From NCBI GenBank assembly GCA_016793585.1, contig JAEUJR010000650.1:1-8216 (forward strand): a DNA stretch of 8,216 nt. The letters are read 5' to 3'. The first letter of the stretch is position 1. Each line of letters starts with the position of its first letter. Source of the stretch: Archangium sp. (GTDB taxonomy: Bacteria; Myxococcota; Myxococcia; Myxococcales; Myxococcaceae). This document shows, one piece after another, positions 1 through 6,778 of the stretch. The position numbers and the translations under genes are program-made. The notes under the pieces are model-generated. The model made no database searches, was not told the origin of the DNA, and saw only the letters and a list, made by a program, of their open reading frames with translations.

Positions 1-1655
1 AACTGCAGGCGAAGCGGGTTCGGCTCGGCCGATGGGCGTCCATCGAGGTCGAGGAAGAGTGTGGAACGGTCAGGGAACGGATTGACGGCGTTGCGGCCGT
101 CGAGCGACAGGTCGACGAACTGCCCGCCGAGGAGCTGGCACAGCCGGTAGTAGCTGCCCGCCTCGGCGCCGCCGACGTCGATGACGATGACGTCGGAGCC
201 CTGCGCGAGCATCGATGAGTTGACGAGGGAGAGGACGAGGAAGGACTTGCCTCCGCCGCTCCCGCCGAAGACGAGCGAGTTCCAGTTGATTCTCTTCTTG
301 TCGGTGACATCGAACGCGAACGGCTCGCCGGTCCGATGCGAGACGACGAAGAGAGGCCGTTCGTCACCAGGCCAGGCGTCGTAGACGGGAAGGAGGTCGG
401 CGGCGTTGTCTGTCAGGCACGTGCGCTGGTGAGGTGCTTGATGAGCGTTCCCAGGGAGCATTCCCTGCCATGCGAAGAGCTGGGCTTGTTGTTCTGTCGC
501 GACAGGGATGCGCTCAGCACGAAAGACGTCGATGACAGCGTTTGTTCGCTTGTCGAGCTCGAGGAGGTCGTCCGCGCTGATGAGGACGTGGACGCTCGTG
601 GAGAAGACGCGCTGGTCGCGCGAGACCATGGCCTGCATTGCGGCCTCGAGCTCGGCAGCCTGAGTGTCGGCGCGCACGTCGCGCGTGAAGCCGGAGGCAG
701 CAACTCGGGCGCGGTTGCGGCGGCGCTCAATGTTCGCGTACCGAGCTTCGGTGTCAGGGACAGCGACGGCCACTGAGAGCCAATGCGGGAAGGGAATCTG
801 GTTCGCCTGCCGCATGAGGGACGTCTTCGTGTGTGGCGGGAGGAGCTTCATGCCGAGCACGCGGTGAGGGCGAAGCGGGTCGTCGAGGTAGAGCGTGTCT
901 GCGCTCCACGAGAGGCCTGACGTGACGAGTTGCTCGCGCAGCGACAGGGCCCTGTAGAGGTGGTGTTGGTCTTCGGGCAGCGTGGGTGGCGGCGCGTCGT
1001 CGACGATGCGGCGAACTTCGCCGGCACGAGCGCGTGATGGATTGAGGAATTCGAACGCGAGGGCTGCGAGAGCGTCGTCGTCAAGGCGCTCGAGGCTGAG
1101 GCCCGTCGCGGCGAGGGCCGCGATGAAGGCTGTGCTGTCCTGGGCAAGGCGATTCACCGCCGAGTTGTGGTGTGCCCGAGTGAGGGTGGCCGGGTCGGTC
1201 AACCCGAAGACGAGGTTGGTAAGACGCGAGAAGCCGGTGGCACCGCGAGCACCAAGTTCGCCGAGTGCCTTGGGGCGAGAAAGCAGCAGATAGGTGGTGG
1301 TCGTTCGGAACGCCTGCCGCTTGAGGTGGCGCGCCGTACGGGCACGGAGCTCGAGAAGGAGTGGGTTCGAGGTGTTGGCCTCGCTCGCATAGGCATCCCA
1401 GGTCGACGACGGCACAGTCGAGACGTGGCGGAGGAGTTGAACCGTGGTGCCAATGGGCAGTTGGTTGAGCGCTTGGCGAAGTCCGCGGGCAATGCCGTTG
1501 ACCGCCTCGTCGAGCATCGTCGAGACGTCGAGCCCTCGAACGCGCCAGCCAAAGGCGAGCGTTCCGTCGTGCATGACGTACGCGGCGTCACCAATCCACC
1601 AATACGGAAGCCTGTGTGCGAGCGGAACTTCCCTCAGCATCATCGGAGCAGTCAC
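1..1655 (-). CDS. virB4: VirB4/TraC-type conjugation ATPase, N-terminal two-thirds (partial)
   Basis: This is the large cytoplasmic ATPase that powers type IV secretion and pilus assembly at the inner membrane. The frame is open for 551 codons from a GTG at 1655 to the window edge without a stop. A Walker A motif GGSGGGKS lies at residues 464-471 (lysine 470). It is followed by IDVGG at about 492-496 and a YYRLCQLLGG stretch, which is typical of the TraC branch of VirB4. The first 450 residues match the position of the usual VirB4/TraC N-terminal domain but have no motif I can name. The DE-type Walker B and the C-terminus lie outside the window; family members are usually about 800 residues. 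The GTG overlaps the stop of the virB3-like gene (GTGA), and a GAGGTGA ribosome site sits just upstream at 1659-1665. Two ATGs at codons 5 and 6 are less likely starts. ATPase assignment is firm; the exact subfamily is inferred. Confidence 0.93.
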   Translation of the reverse strand, partial: MTAPMMLREVPLAHRLPYWWIGDAAYVMHDGTLAFGWRVRGLDVSTMLDEAVNGIARGLRQALNQLPIGTTVQLLRHVSTVPSSTWDAYASEANTSNPLLLELRARTARHLKRQAFRTTTTYLLLSRPKALGELGARGATGFSRLTNLVFGLTDPATLTRAHHNSAVNRLAQDSTAFIAALAATGLSLERLDDDALAALAFEFLNPSRARAGEVRRIVDDAPPPTLPEDQHHLYRALSLREQLVTSGLSWSADTLYLDDPLRPHRVLGMKLLPPHTKTSLMRQANQIPFPHWLSVAVAVPDTEARYANIERRRNRARVAASGFTRDVRADTQAAELEAAMQAMVSRDQRVFSTSVHVLISADDLLELDKRTNAVIDVFRAERIPVATEQQAQLFAWQGMLPGNAHQAPHQRTCLTDNAADLLPVYDAWPGDERPLFVVSHRTGEPFAFDVTDKKRINWNSLVFGGSGGGKSFLVLSLVNSSMLAQGSDVIVIDVGGAEAGSYYRLCQLLGGQFVDLSLDGRNAVNPFPDRSTLFLDLDGRPSAEPNPLRLQ

Positions 1656-1972
1656 GAGTCACCTCGAATTCGACGACCGGGGTATGCGGCGCTCACGCGG
1701 TCGGCTGCGAGGGCGCTGAGGTGCTTTGGAGCAAGCAGGAACTTGAGCAGCTCCATCAACCCGAACTCGAACTTCACGCGCAGGAGCCAGGTGGCGACGG
1801 CAGCCGCGGCGAGTGCCACGAACGCGTACAGCGGCGAGTAGTCGACGACGAAGGTGCCGAGGTACGTGACGCTGTACACGAGGAGCACAGGAATGGCGTC
1901 GGTAGGAGAGAAGCGTGCGAAGCGCCCTCCCCCATCGAGCTGTCGGAACACCGGGCTGACGTCGAGAGCCAT
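1652..1972 (-). CDS. virB3: VirB3/TraL-like inner-membrane protein of the transfer apparatus
   Basis: A 106-residue protein with a short hydrophilic N-terminus, two membrane-spanning stretches (about residues 27-43 and 47-66) and a basic C-terminal tail. Size, topology and position between a VirB2-like pilin gene and a VirB4-type ATPase gene match VirB3, which associates with VirB4 at the inner membrane. I see no sequence motif that proves the family, so the name rests on topology and synteny. The ATG at 1972 follows the pilin gene by 10 bases, and GAGG at 1981-1984 lies 8 bases upstream of it. The stop overlaps the GTG start of the ATPase gene by 4 bases, implying translational coupling. Confidence 0.78.
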   Translation of the reverse strand: MALDVSPVFRQLDGGGRFARFSPTDAIPVLLVYSVTYLGTFVVDYSPLYAFVALAAAAVATWLLRVKFEFGLMELLKFLLAPKHLSALAADRVSAAYPGRRIRGDS

Positions 1973-1982
1973 GACGGTGGCC

Positions 1983-2261
1983 TCAGGCGAACCAGGTGCG
2001 CAGCATTCCCATGATGCCGCTCGCGCTGACGATGAGAATCGAGCCGAGCATCACGCGCTGGCCGATCGCTTTGCCCTCTTCGTCTCCGGTATTCATGCGA
2101 ATGCCCGCGTAGATGAGGCCGAGCGTGCCAATGAGAAGGCCGACGCCGACGAGCCAGTTCGCGGCGCTCTGCAAGCCGGATTGGATTTTGACGGCCTGGG
2201 CGAACGCGAGCGCGGGCGTGAGGGAGGCAGTGAGAACGGCGAGGCGAAGCGAGCGAGTCAT
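1983..2261 (-). CDS. virB2: VirB2/TrbC-like major pilin precursor
   Basis: A 92-residue small membrane protein. It starts with a basic n-region (MTRSLR) and a hydrophobic stretch ending PALAFAQA, a good signal peptide with likely cleavage after residue 21 or 23. Two further hydrophobic helices follow at about 35-56 and 69-87, separated by a charged loop (RMNTGDEEGKAIGQR). Signal peptide plus two membrane helices, in a mature protein of about 70 residues, is the hallmark of VirB2/TrbC pilins, which wait in the inner membrane before being built into the conjugative pilus. The ATG at 2261 overlaps the previous stop (ATGA) and has AGGAG at 2267-2271 with 5-base spacing. It directly precedes virB3-like and virB4-like genes, the classical order. 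Confidence 0.87.
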   Translation of the reverse strand: MTRSLRLAVLTASLTPALAFAQAVKIQSGLQSAANWLVGVGLLIGTLGLIYAGIRMNTGDEEGKAIGQRVMLGSILIVSASGIMGMLRTWFA

Positions 2262-3205
2262 GGTGTCTCCTGGTGGTTGGTGGTTGCTGCGGGGAGGTCG
2301 TGCTGCGGCGGGCGCGTGAACCGTGCCCACACCGAAGGGAGCTCGACGTCGGTGTCGAGCAGCGGAGCGCCGAGGCGGCTCGAGACGCTGCGGCGAAGGT
2401 CGACGAGGCGAGCGCCCGTGAAGTGAAGCGAGCGCGTGTCGGGGTTCCACACGGAGTCGCAGTCGCGAATGAGAATGCCGCAGTCGTGACGGGCAACGAG
2501 GGGCAGCGCTTCGACTTGCGAGACAACGCTGCGCCTCACGTCGTCGACGAGGAGCAGCACGACGTGAGTCGGGCGGTTCTTCGCGTCGACGCGGTAGAGA
2601 AACTCGAAGTCGAGTTTCGCAGGCAGGAACGCAGGCAGCTGCTCGAGCGCGGTGCGTGCCTCGGCAATAGCGGCCGGCAGACGCTTCGCCTCTGCGGCTC
2701 GGAAGCGCGTCAGGGCGCGCGCCTTCAGGAATGAGTGCAGCGTCTCGAGAGCCCGGCCAGCGGCGGCAGGAGCCAGGAAGGTTGAGCTCCCCACCCACCA
2801 GCCGGCCGCACGAGCTCGCGCGTACACCTCGGTGCGAAACAGGAGGTACTCGAGAACGTGCTGAGCAGGGCGTTGGAGGAGACCGACGCGCTTCTCAAGC
2901 TGCATTGCACGAAGCGCCCGGTGCGAAGGCCGGTAGTAGCGAGGGGCAGACGCACCGCGCTGCGGAGCGACGGCGTCCATCACCAGCCAGCCATTGCGAA
3001 CCAACACCGAGAGGCGGTGGTACGCGTTGCGAAGCGAATGGCTGGCGAAAGCGGGAGTCAGGAGATGAGCCTGACTGGCGGTGCAGACGCGCAGCCGCAC
3101 GAGGCGGTCGAGCAAAGGCTTTGCGTGCTCAGGAATGACTGCTTTTGAGCTGTCAGCCTCAGGCGTGCGTCGGGCATGGCTTGGTGTGGTTGGCATCGGA
3201 GTCAC
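2258..3205 (-). CDS. Replication-relaxation-like winged-helix protein, probably DNA processing
   Basis: A 315-residue soluble protein. Residues about 27-95 look like a winged helix (LLDRLVRLRVCTASQAHLL, then a helix, then LVRNGWLVMD and a basic wing). Residues about 195-250 form an alternating beta/alpha region (LDFEFLYRV, then HVVLLLVDD, then SQVEALPLV). This layout resembles the replication-relaxation family (Replic_Relax), plasmid proteins tied to replication or nicking. If the C-terminal part is the endonuclease-like fold of that family, the usual acidic and lysine positions are not intact: aspartates 199, 221 and 222 are present but glutamine 230 sits where a lysine is usual. It may therefore be a DNA-binding accessory rather than a nuclease. 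GTG at 3205 overlaps the previous stop (GTGA). ATG at 3196 is an alternative, and neither has a clear ribosome site, so translation is probably coupled. The family assignment is moderate. Confidence 0.72.
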   Translation of the reverse strand: MTPMPTTPSHARRTPEADSSKAVIPEHAKPLLDRLVRLRVCTASQAHLLTPAFASHSLRNAYHRLSVLVRNGWLVMDAVAPQRGASAPRYYRPSHRALRAMQLEKRVGLLQRPAQHVLEYLLFRTEVYARARAAGWWVGSSTFLAPAAAGRALETLHSFLKARALTRFRAAEAKRLPAAIAEARTALEQLPAFLPAKLDFEFLYRVDAKNRPTHVVLLLVDDVRRSVVSQVEALPLVARHDCGILIRDCDSVWNPDTRSLHFTGARLVDLRRSVSSRLGAPLLDTDVELPSVWARFTRPPQHDLPAATTNHQETP

Positions 3206-4503
3206 ACGAGGATGATGTCGGCGTCGGAGCCGGCATTGGCGGCTACTTTCGCCGCGGTGGCATGCGAGTCGACGGCCCAGACCGTCGGGCCGACGAAGGC
3301 CTTCGCTTTCGAGGCAATCATCGCCGGCGTGTAGCTGCGAGTGACGTACTCGACGTTGAGCGTCTCCTCGCGGCCATCCGGCCCGCGCACGACAAGCTGC
3401 GCGTCGGGAAACTTCGGCAGCACCCTACCCGCCTTGAAAACCTGTCCCTTGAAGTTCTCGCGGATGAGCTGGTTCTCGCCGGTGATGCTTCGCACGTCGA
3501 AGCCGCGCGTCTCGAGGCGCTTCTCGAGTTGCAGGCAGGCATCCATCGTTCGGACGTAGTGCGGGATGAAGGCCTGGCGAATGTCGGGCGGAAGCGGCAC
3601 GGCGAATTGCATCGCAGCGCGCGGTGTCGTGTAGACGACGGAGGTCCACGCCTGGCGCCAGACAGGGTGCGTGGCGACGACGCCCGCAGCGATGGCGAGG
3701 TGGGGCTCGGGGATTTTCGCAGCGGAGACGATGCCGGGAATGCTCCGAGCAACCGGCAGGACGTAGTCCCGTCGCGTGAGCCATTGGTGAAGGACGAGCT
3801 CTTTGACGAAGCCCTTCGCAGTTCGCTGAGCAGCGAAGAGGTCGCGATGGTGCTTCGCAACGAATCTGTCAGCGATGTGGTCGACGGTGACGACCCCTGC
3901 CCTGCCAACGAATTCGACGACTGCTCGAACAGTGTCGCCTTTCGTGGCGCGGACTGCCGCGAGGGCCGCAGACGGCGCGGCCTCAAGGGCTGCGTTCTTC
4001 ATCGCAGGCGCGAAACCTGGTGACGAAGAGCGGTGCTGCAGAGCCTTCGCACGCACGAGGTCTGCCGCGAGGGTTGCTGCGACGTTTCGGCCGAGGTGCT
4101 CATCCTGCTTCGCGACCGCCAGCGCAATGCCCGGCGAGGCACCGACGAAGGCCTCGCGCACGGCTTCGGAGACAGGCACACGGCGGAGCTGCCCACGAGC
4201 TGCTGCTTTGACGCCTTCACCCAAGAGCGTCTCCACGAAGTGCAGGCTGGCCGCGGTGGCGTCCTTGCGCTCGCCGCTGACGGCAGCGCGACCGAAACCG
4301 GCTGCGGAGCTCGCGAGCGCATGCTTCAGAGCCTCCGGGCAATGCACCGACGCGTCGAGCGCGCGGCGCGCCACGACGTAGCCGCAGCGGTTCTCGAGGC
4401 GGCGCAGCTCGCGGTCGAGCAGCTTCTCGTCGCGGTGGAGAATCGCAGCAGCGAGTCGCGGAGACGCCTCCACGACTGCGCCCTTGAGTCGTGCGTCCAT
4501 CAC
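3202..4503 (-). CDS. Winged-helix protein with PD-(D/E)xK-like C-terminus; possible MOBC-like relaxase
   Basis: I do not recognise this 433-residue protein as a whole. Residues 1-190 are alanine-rich and helical and seem to be a degenerate duplication: 1-81 aligns without gaps to 110-190, for example ASP..A.A....DE.L at 13-28 and 122-137. Residues about 188-247 read as a winged helix (TVRAVVEFVGRAGVVTVDHI, then FVKELVLHQWLTRRDYVL). The C-terminus carries FPDAQLVV (aspartate 367), LNVEYV (glutamate 385) and a following helix with lysines 399 and 401. That spacing suits an endonuclease-like fold as in Replic_Relax proteins and MOBC relaxases. It lies between the coupling protein gene and the 315-residue gene. 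The GTG at 4503 has GAGG at 4511-4514 with 7-base spacing; ATG at 4500 is an alternative. That it is a real gene is nearly certain; the function is inferred. Confidence 0.72.
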   Translation of the reverse strand: MMDARLKGAVVEASPRLAAAILHRDEKLLDRELRRLENRCGYVVARRALDASVHCPEALKHALASSAAGFGRAAVSGERKDATAASLHFVETLLGEGVKAAARGQLRRVPVSEAVREAFVGASPGIALAVAKQDEHLGRNVAATLAADLVRAKALQHRSSSPGFAPAMKNAALEAAPSAALAAVRATKGDTVRAVVEFVGRAGVVTVDHIADRFVAKHHRDLFAAQRTAKGFVKELVLHQWLTRRDYVLPVARSIPGIVSAAKIPEPHLAIAAGVVATHPVWRQAWTSVVYTTPRAAMQFAVPLPPDIRQAFIPHYVRTMDACLQLEKRLETRGFDVRSITGENQLIRENFKGQVFKAGRVLPKFPDAQLVVRGPDGREETLNVEYVTRSYTPAMIASKAKAFVGPTVWAVDSHATAAKVAANAGSDADIILV

Positions 4504-6416
4504 GGAAGCACCTCGAAGAGCTGGTTCTCAGGGTAGTAGCTTGGGAGCAATTTCACGAGCCGTGAGGGCTGGACGGAATTGCCGTCGAACATCAGAACCG
4601 CTGCCGAGTTCTTCGGGAGGTGCAGGAGGTCGGTCGGCGAGAATCGAGGCTCGTCCACTTCCTGGGTGGAAACGGAAACGGAGCGGCTTTCGCCGCCCTG
4701 TCGTGCGCGGACGGTGTCGGTAAGCAGTTGGTCCTGGACTCCCGCAAAACCCGTCGACTCGGAAACGGATTCGCGCCTTACCCTCACCGTCCCGAAGAGG
4801 CGTGAGTAGGCATCCAGAGTGAGCGGATCCTGCACGGGAAGGACAATCGCCGTGCGGAAGTTGCCAATCATCGTGTCGCGGTAGACAGGTGGAAACTGGC
4901 CGAGACTCTGGGTGAGGCCGAACGTGCAGCATCGTGACTCGCGGCTCACGGCAGTGAATTCGGCGAGGCCCGGATTCATGAAGGCCCAGCATTCATCGAT
5001 GGCGCAGAGGACAAGTCGCTCGGTGTTTCCACCAGCGGCCTTGAAGCTCGGCTGGCTGCGGGCAATCATCGCCCGCTGAAAGTCCATCAACAGGAAGATG
5101 CCGAGCGCACGGGTGAGGTCTCCCCACGTGCTCAAGTCCATGTTGAAGACGACGATTTTCCCCGTGTCGAGAAACGCGCGCCAGCCTGGGAAGGTCGGAT
5201 TCGCGACAGCGAAGGTTGGCGCCAGCTCGTCACGCACGAAAGTGGAGAGGTCCGCGCGAAAGCCCTTCGTCAGCATCATCTGCTCACGAGGGTCTTCGTT
5301 CGCCCACTGGTTCTTGAACCAGCGGTAGGAAACCGAGTTCTTCGGAGCGGCAGCTTCGAGAAATTGTGACTGGACCTGTGAGTCGCAAATGAAGTTGTAG
5401 AGGTCCTTCAAGGTGAAGCGACCGGACCCAAGAACGTCATCCAGAATCTGGAACGCGTTCTCAGCGAACTCGCGCTGCATCTTCTTGTAGTACGAGTGAC
5501 TTTCCTGAGCGGTCATCACCTCCAGAGCGGCTACGAGCTTCGTCGCAAGCGCGGTTGGGGTGCCCTCCGCAACGGGATTGTACGTCCAAGCGCCGCCCGG
5601 CTTGATTTCGATGACGTCAGCTTGGCGGCCGGCGAGTTTTGCCCGCTCATGGACGTATTCGGTGAGCGAGCCTTTGGTTCCGTCGATGACGAGGAGTCCG
5701 AGCTTCCTCCCTGCGTCGCCGGGGAACTTGTAGAGCGCCTGCTCCAGAATGGGCTTCAGGGCCGTAGCGGTTTTTCCGCTACCGATTCCGCCGAGGGCGA
5801 AGAGGTTCGTGAACATCGCCCGCTCGGGAATGAGGAACCAACGAGCGTCATCTGCAGCGTGCTTCCAATCACCCTTCCCTGTCAGACCTAGGAGGAAGTC
5901 GTTCGTGTTTCGCAGCGCAAGCGACGCCTCTTTGAAACTCGGAAGTGGCGGCGTCGCGACGACGCCTGGGCGAAGACAGGCGTGGTCGTACGCGAGTGCG
6001 ACGCCAGCGATCGGGAGAAGGAGGAGGCCGAGAAATGGCGGATTGCCAAGGAGGCGGGCCGGCAGTTCGGGTGCGGCAGAGACGACCGACGCCAGCACAG
6101 CCAGCACGGCAAAGAAGCCGACGAGAAAGCTGCGAACCAGCCGAACCCGAAAGGTCGGGGCGACGTAGGCAGGACGACTGCTCGTGCGAAGGTCGAACAA
6201 CGCAACCAGGAGAAGCAGCAACAGGAAGCCGACGCCGCCTGCCGACACTGCAGTGGCGTTCCGAACGAGCGCTTGGGCTGCTGTGGCAGGGTTCGTTTTG
6301 GAAAGAAGATGGCTTCCCAGAACGATGGCAGCGACCAGAATGTAGATGGCTGGATGCGCACCCGTAGACGCCTTGGCCACCTGCTGACGCGCTGTTGCCG
6401 TCGACTTGGTCTCCAT
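4500..6416 (-). CDS. virD4: VirD4/TraD-type coupling protein (type IV secretion ATPase)
   Basis: The coupling protein brings the relaxase-DNA complex to the secretion channel at the inner membrane. Numbered from the upstream ATG at 6455 (651 residues), hydrophobic segments lie at about 34-51, 73-89, 107-128 and 139-155. Walker A GGIGSGKT is at 222-229 and LLVIDGTKG follows at about 254-262. Walker B LVLCAIDECW is at 481-490 (D487, E488). A C-terminal TraD/TraG-type region with SRESRCCTFGLTQSLGQFPP follows. I prefer the ATG at 6416 (codon 14, giving 638 residues) because GAGGGAG lies just upstream at 6419-6425. The ATG at 6455 has no ribosome site and falls next to or upstream of the predicted transcription start. 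It is the first gene of the transfer operon, and its stop overlaps the next start. Four predicted membrane segments rather than the usual two are slightly unusual. The family call is firm. Confidence 0.93.
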   Translation of the reverse strand: METKSTATARQQVAKASTGAHPAIYILVAAIVLGSHLLSKTNPATAAQALVRNATAVSAGGVGFLLLLLLVALFDLRTSSRPAYVAPTFRVRLVRSFLVGFFAVLAVLASVVSAAPELPARLLGNPPFLGLLLLPIAGVALAYDHACLRPGVVATPPLPSFKEASLALRNTNDFLLGLTGKGDWKHAADDARWFLIPERAMFTNLFALGGIGSGKTATALKPILEQALYKFPGDAGRKLGLLVIDGTKGSLTEYVHERAKLAGRQADVIEIKPGGAWTYNPVAEGTPTALATKLVAALEVMTAQESHSYYKKMQREFAENAFQILDDVLGSGRFTLKDLYNFICDSQVQSQFLEAAAPKNSVSYRWFKNQWANEDPREQMMLTKGFRADLSTFVRDELAPTFAVANPTFPGWRAFLDTGKIVVFNMDLSTWGDLTRALGIFLLMDFQRAMIARSQPSFKAAGGNTERLVLCAIDECWAFMNPGLAEFTAVSRESRCCTFGLTQSLGQFPPVYRDTMIGNFRTAIVLPVQDPLTLDAYSRLFGTVRVRRESVSESTGFAGVQDQLLTDTVRARQGGESRSVSVSTQEVDEPRFSPTDLLHLPKNSAAVLMFDGNSVQPSRLVKLLPSYYPENQLFEVLP

Positions 6417-6418
6417 CG

Positions 6419-6425
6419 CTCCCTC
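6419..6425 (-). promoter_or_regulatory. Ribosome binding site deciding the coupling-protein start
   Basis: GAGGGAG on the minus strand, with 5 bases between GAGG and the ATG at 6416. The upstream in-frame ATG at 6455 is preceded by no purine-rich site, so this favours the shorter coupling protein. Confidence 0.55.
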
Positions 6426-6457
6426 GTTCGTGCGCGGCGTCTTTAACGCTGTCATGA

Positions 6458-6487
6458 ACGCTAAGAGCGAGTCGGGGTCACTGTCAA
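6458..6487 (-). promoter_or_regulatory. Probable sigma-70-type promoter of the transfer operon
   Basis: On the minus strand a consensus -35 TTGACA (6482-6487) is followed after 18 bases by TAGCGT (6458-6463), which keeps the TA...T of the -10 box. Predicted start is near 6451, leaving a leader of about 35 bases before the ATG at 6416. The -35 lies in the loop of an imperfect inverted repeat (6471-6480 with 6497-6504), which could be an operator. The -10 is weak, so confidence is moderate. Confidence 0.45.
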
Positions 6488-6517
6488 GCGACCAATTGAC
6501 CGACTCGTGATATCATA

Positions 6518-6605
6518 TATTTATTCAGATGGCTTGCTCTGTTCGCGTTTGAAGGGTCCTGTAGGGGAGTTGTGAATGCGATTGGAGTAGCCATCTGAAT
6601 AAATA
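6518..6605. repeat. 17-bp perfect inverted repeat with 54-bp spacer
   Basis: The left arm TATTTATTCAGATGGCT (6518-6534) is exactly the reverse complement of the right arm AGCCATCTGAATAAATA (6589-6605). Neither neighbouring base pair extends the match. The arms are AT-rich in an otherwise GC-rich region. Inverted repeats of this kind occur at origins of transfer, regulator binding sites and replication origins; which applies here cannot be decided from the sequence. Confidence 0.9.
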
Positions 6606-6606
6606 G

Positions 6607-6636
6607 GCGCGGCTTCAAACGATTGAAAGCACGCGC
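6607..6636. other. Hairpin adjacent to the inverted repeat
   Basis: GCGCG (6607-6611) pairs with CGCGC (6632-6636), GCTT (6612-6615) with AAGC (6627-6630), and CAA (6616-6618) with TTG (6623-6625). Single bulged A bases lie at 6626 and 6631, and a 4-base loop ACGA closes it. That is twelve base pairs in total. No T-run follows on either strand, so it is not an intrinsic terminator. It begins one base after the right arm of the 17-bp inverted repeat. Confidence 0.55.
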
Positions 6637-6730
6637 AAATTGCGGACAGAGACCCTTCATCGGGAAGCTGGTCACGTATGCAATGGCTCACCTTCGATGG
6701 AGCCGGGGGCGGATGGTGAAGTGATAGAAG

Positions 6731-6768
6731 CAAAAAGCGCCGTCCTATCATATAGATAGGCGGCGCTC
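6731..6768 (-). terminator. Rho-independent terminator of the parAB operon
   Basis: CGGCGCT with GATAGG (6755-6767) pairs with CCTATC and AGCGCCG (6736-6749) through 13 base pairs with one bulged base at 6743 and a 5-base loop. On the minus strand the stem is followed by a T-run (complement of A 6732-6736). It lies about 40 bases beyond the parB stop and faces the correct way, separating parAB transcription from the transfer operon. Confidence 0.8.
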
Positions 6769-6778
6769 GAGCTTCATA

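Noticed and set aside
413..730. Minus-strand frame of 105 codons within the VirB4-type gene
   Set aside because: It lies wholly inside the continuous 551-codon VirB4 frame in another phase, and its serine- and arginine-rich product is typical of an out-of-frame shadow.
3145..4536. Plus-strand open frames of 292 and 167 codons opposite the 433-residue gene
   Set aside because: Composition is arginine- and glycine-rich and the frames are shadows of the minus-strand gene. They have no ribosome sites, and the minus-strand frame fits the operon with coupled junctions.
6496..6524. Plus-strand TTGACC with downstream TATATT as a divergent promoter
   Set aside because: The spacer to TATATT is only 14 bases, and no plus-strand gene or RNA-like structure follows.
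6484..6751. Two small minus-strand open frames (63 and 76 codons) in the intergenic region
   Set aside because: Neither has a ribosome site or a recognisable protein. One begins inside the terminator, and both read through the inverted repeats.
6511..6754. Direct repeat TATCATATA at 6511-6519 and 6746-6754
   Set aside because: Nine bases of AT-rich sequence, and the second copy is in the loop and stem of the terminator. Probably chance, with no third copy to suggest an iteron.
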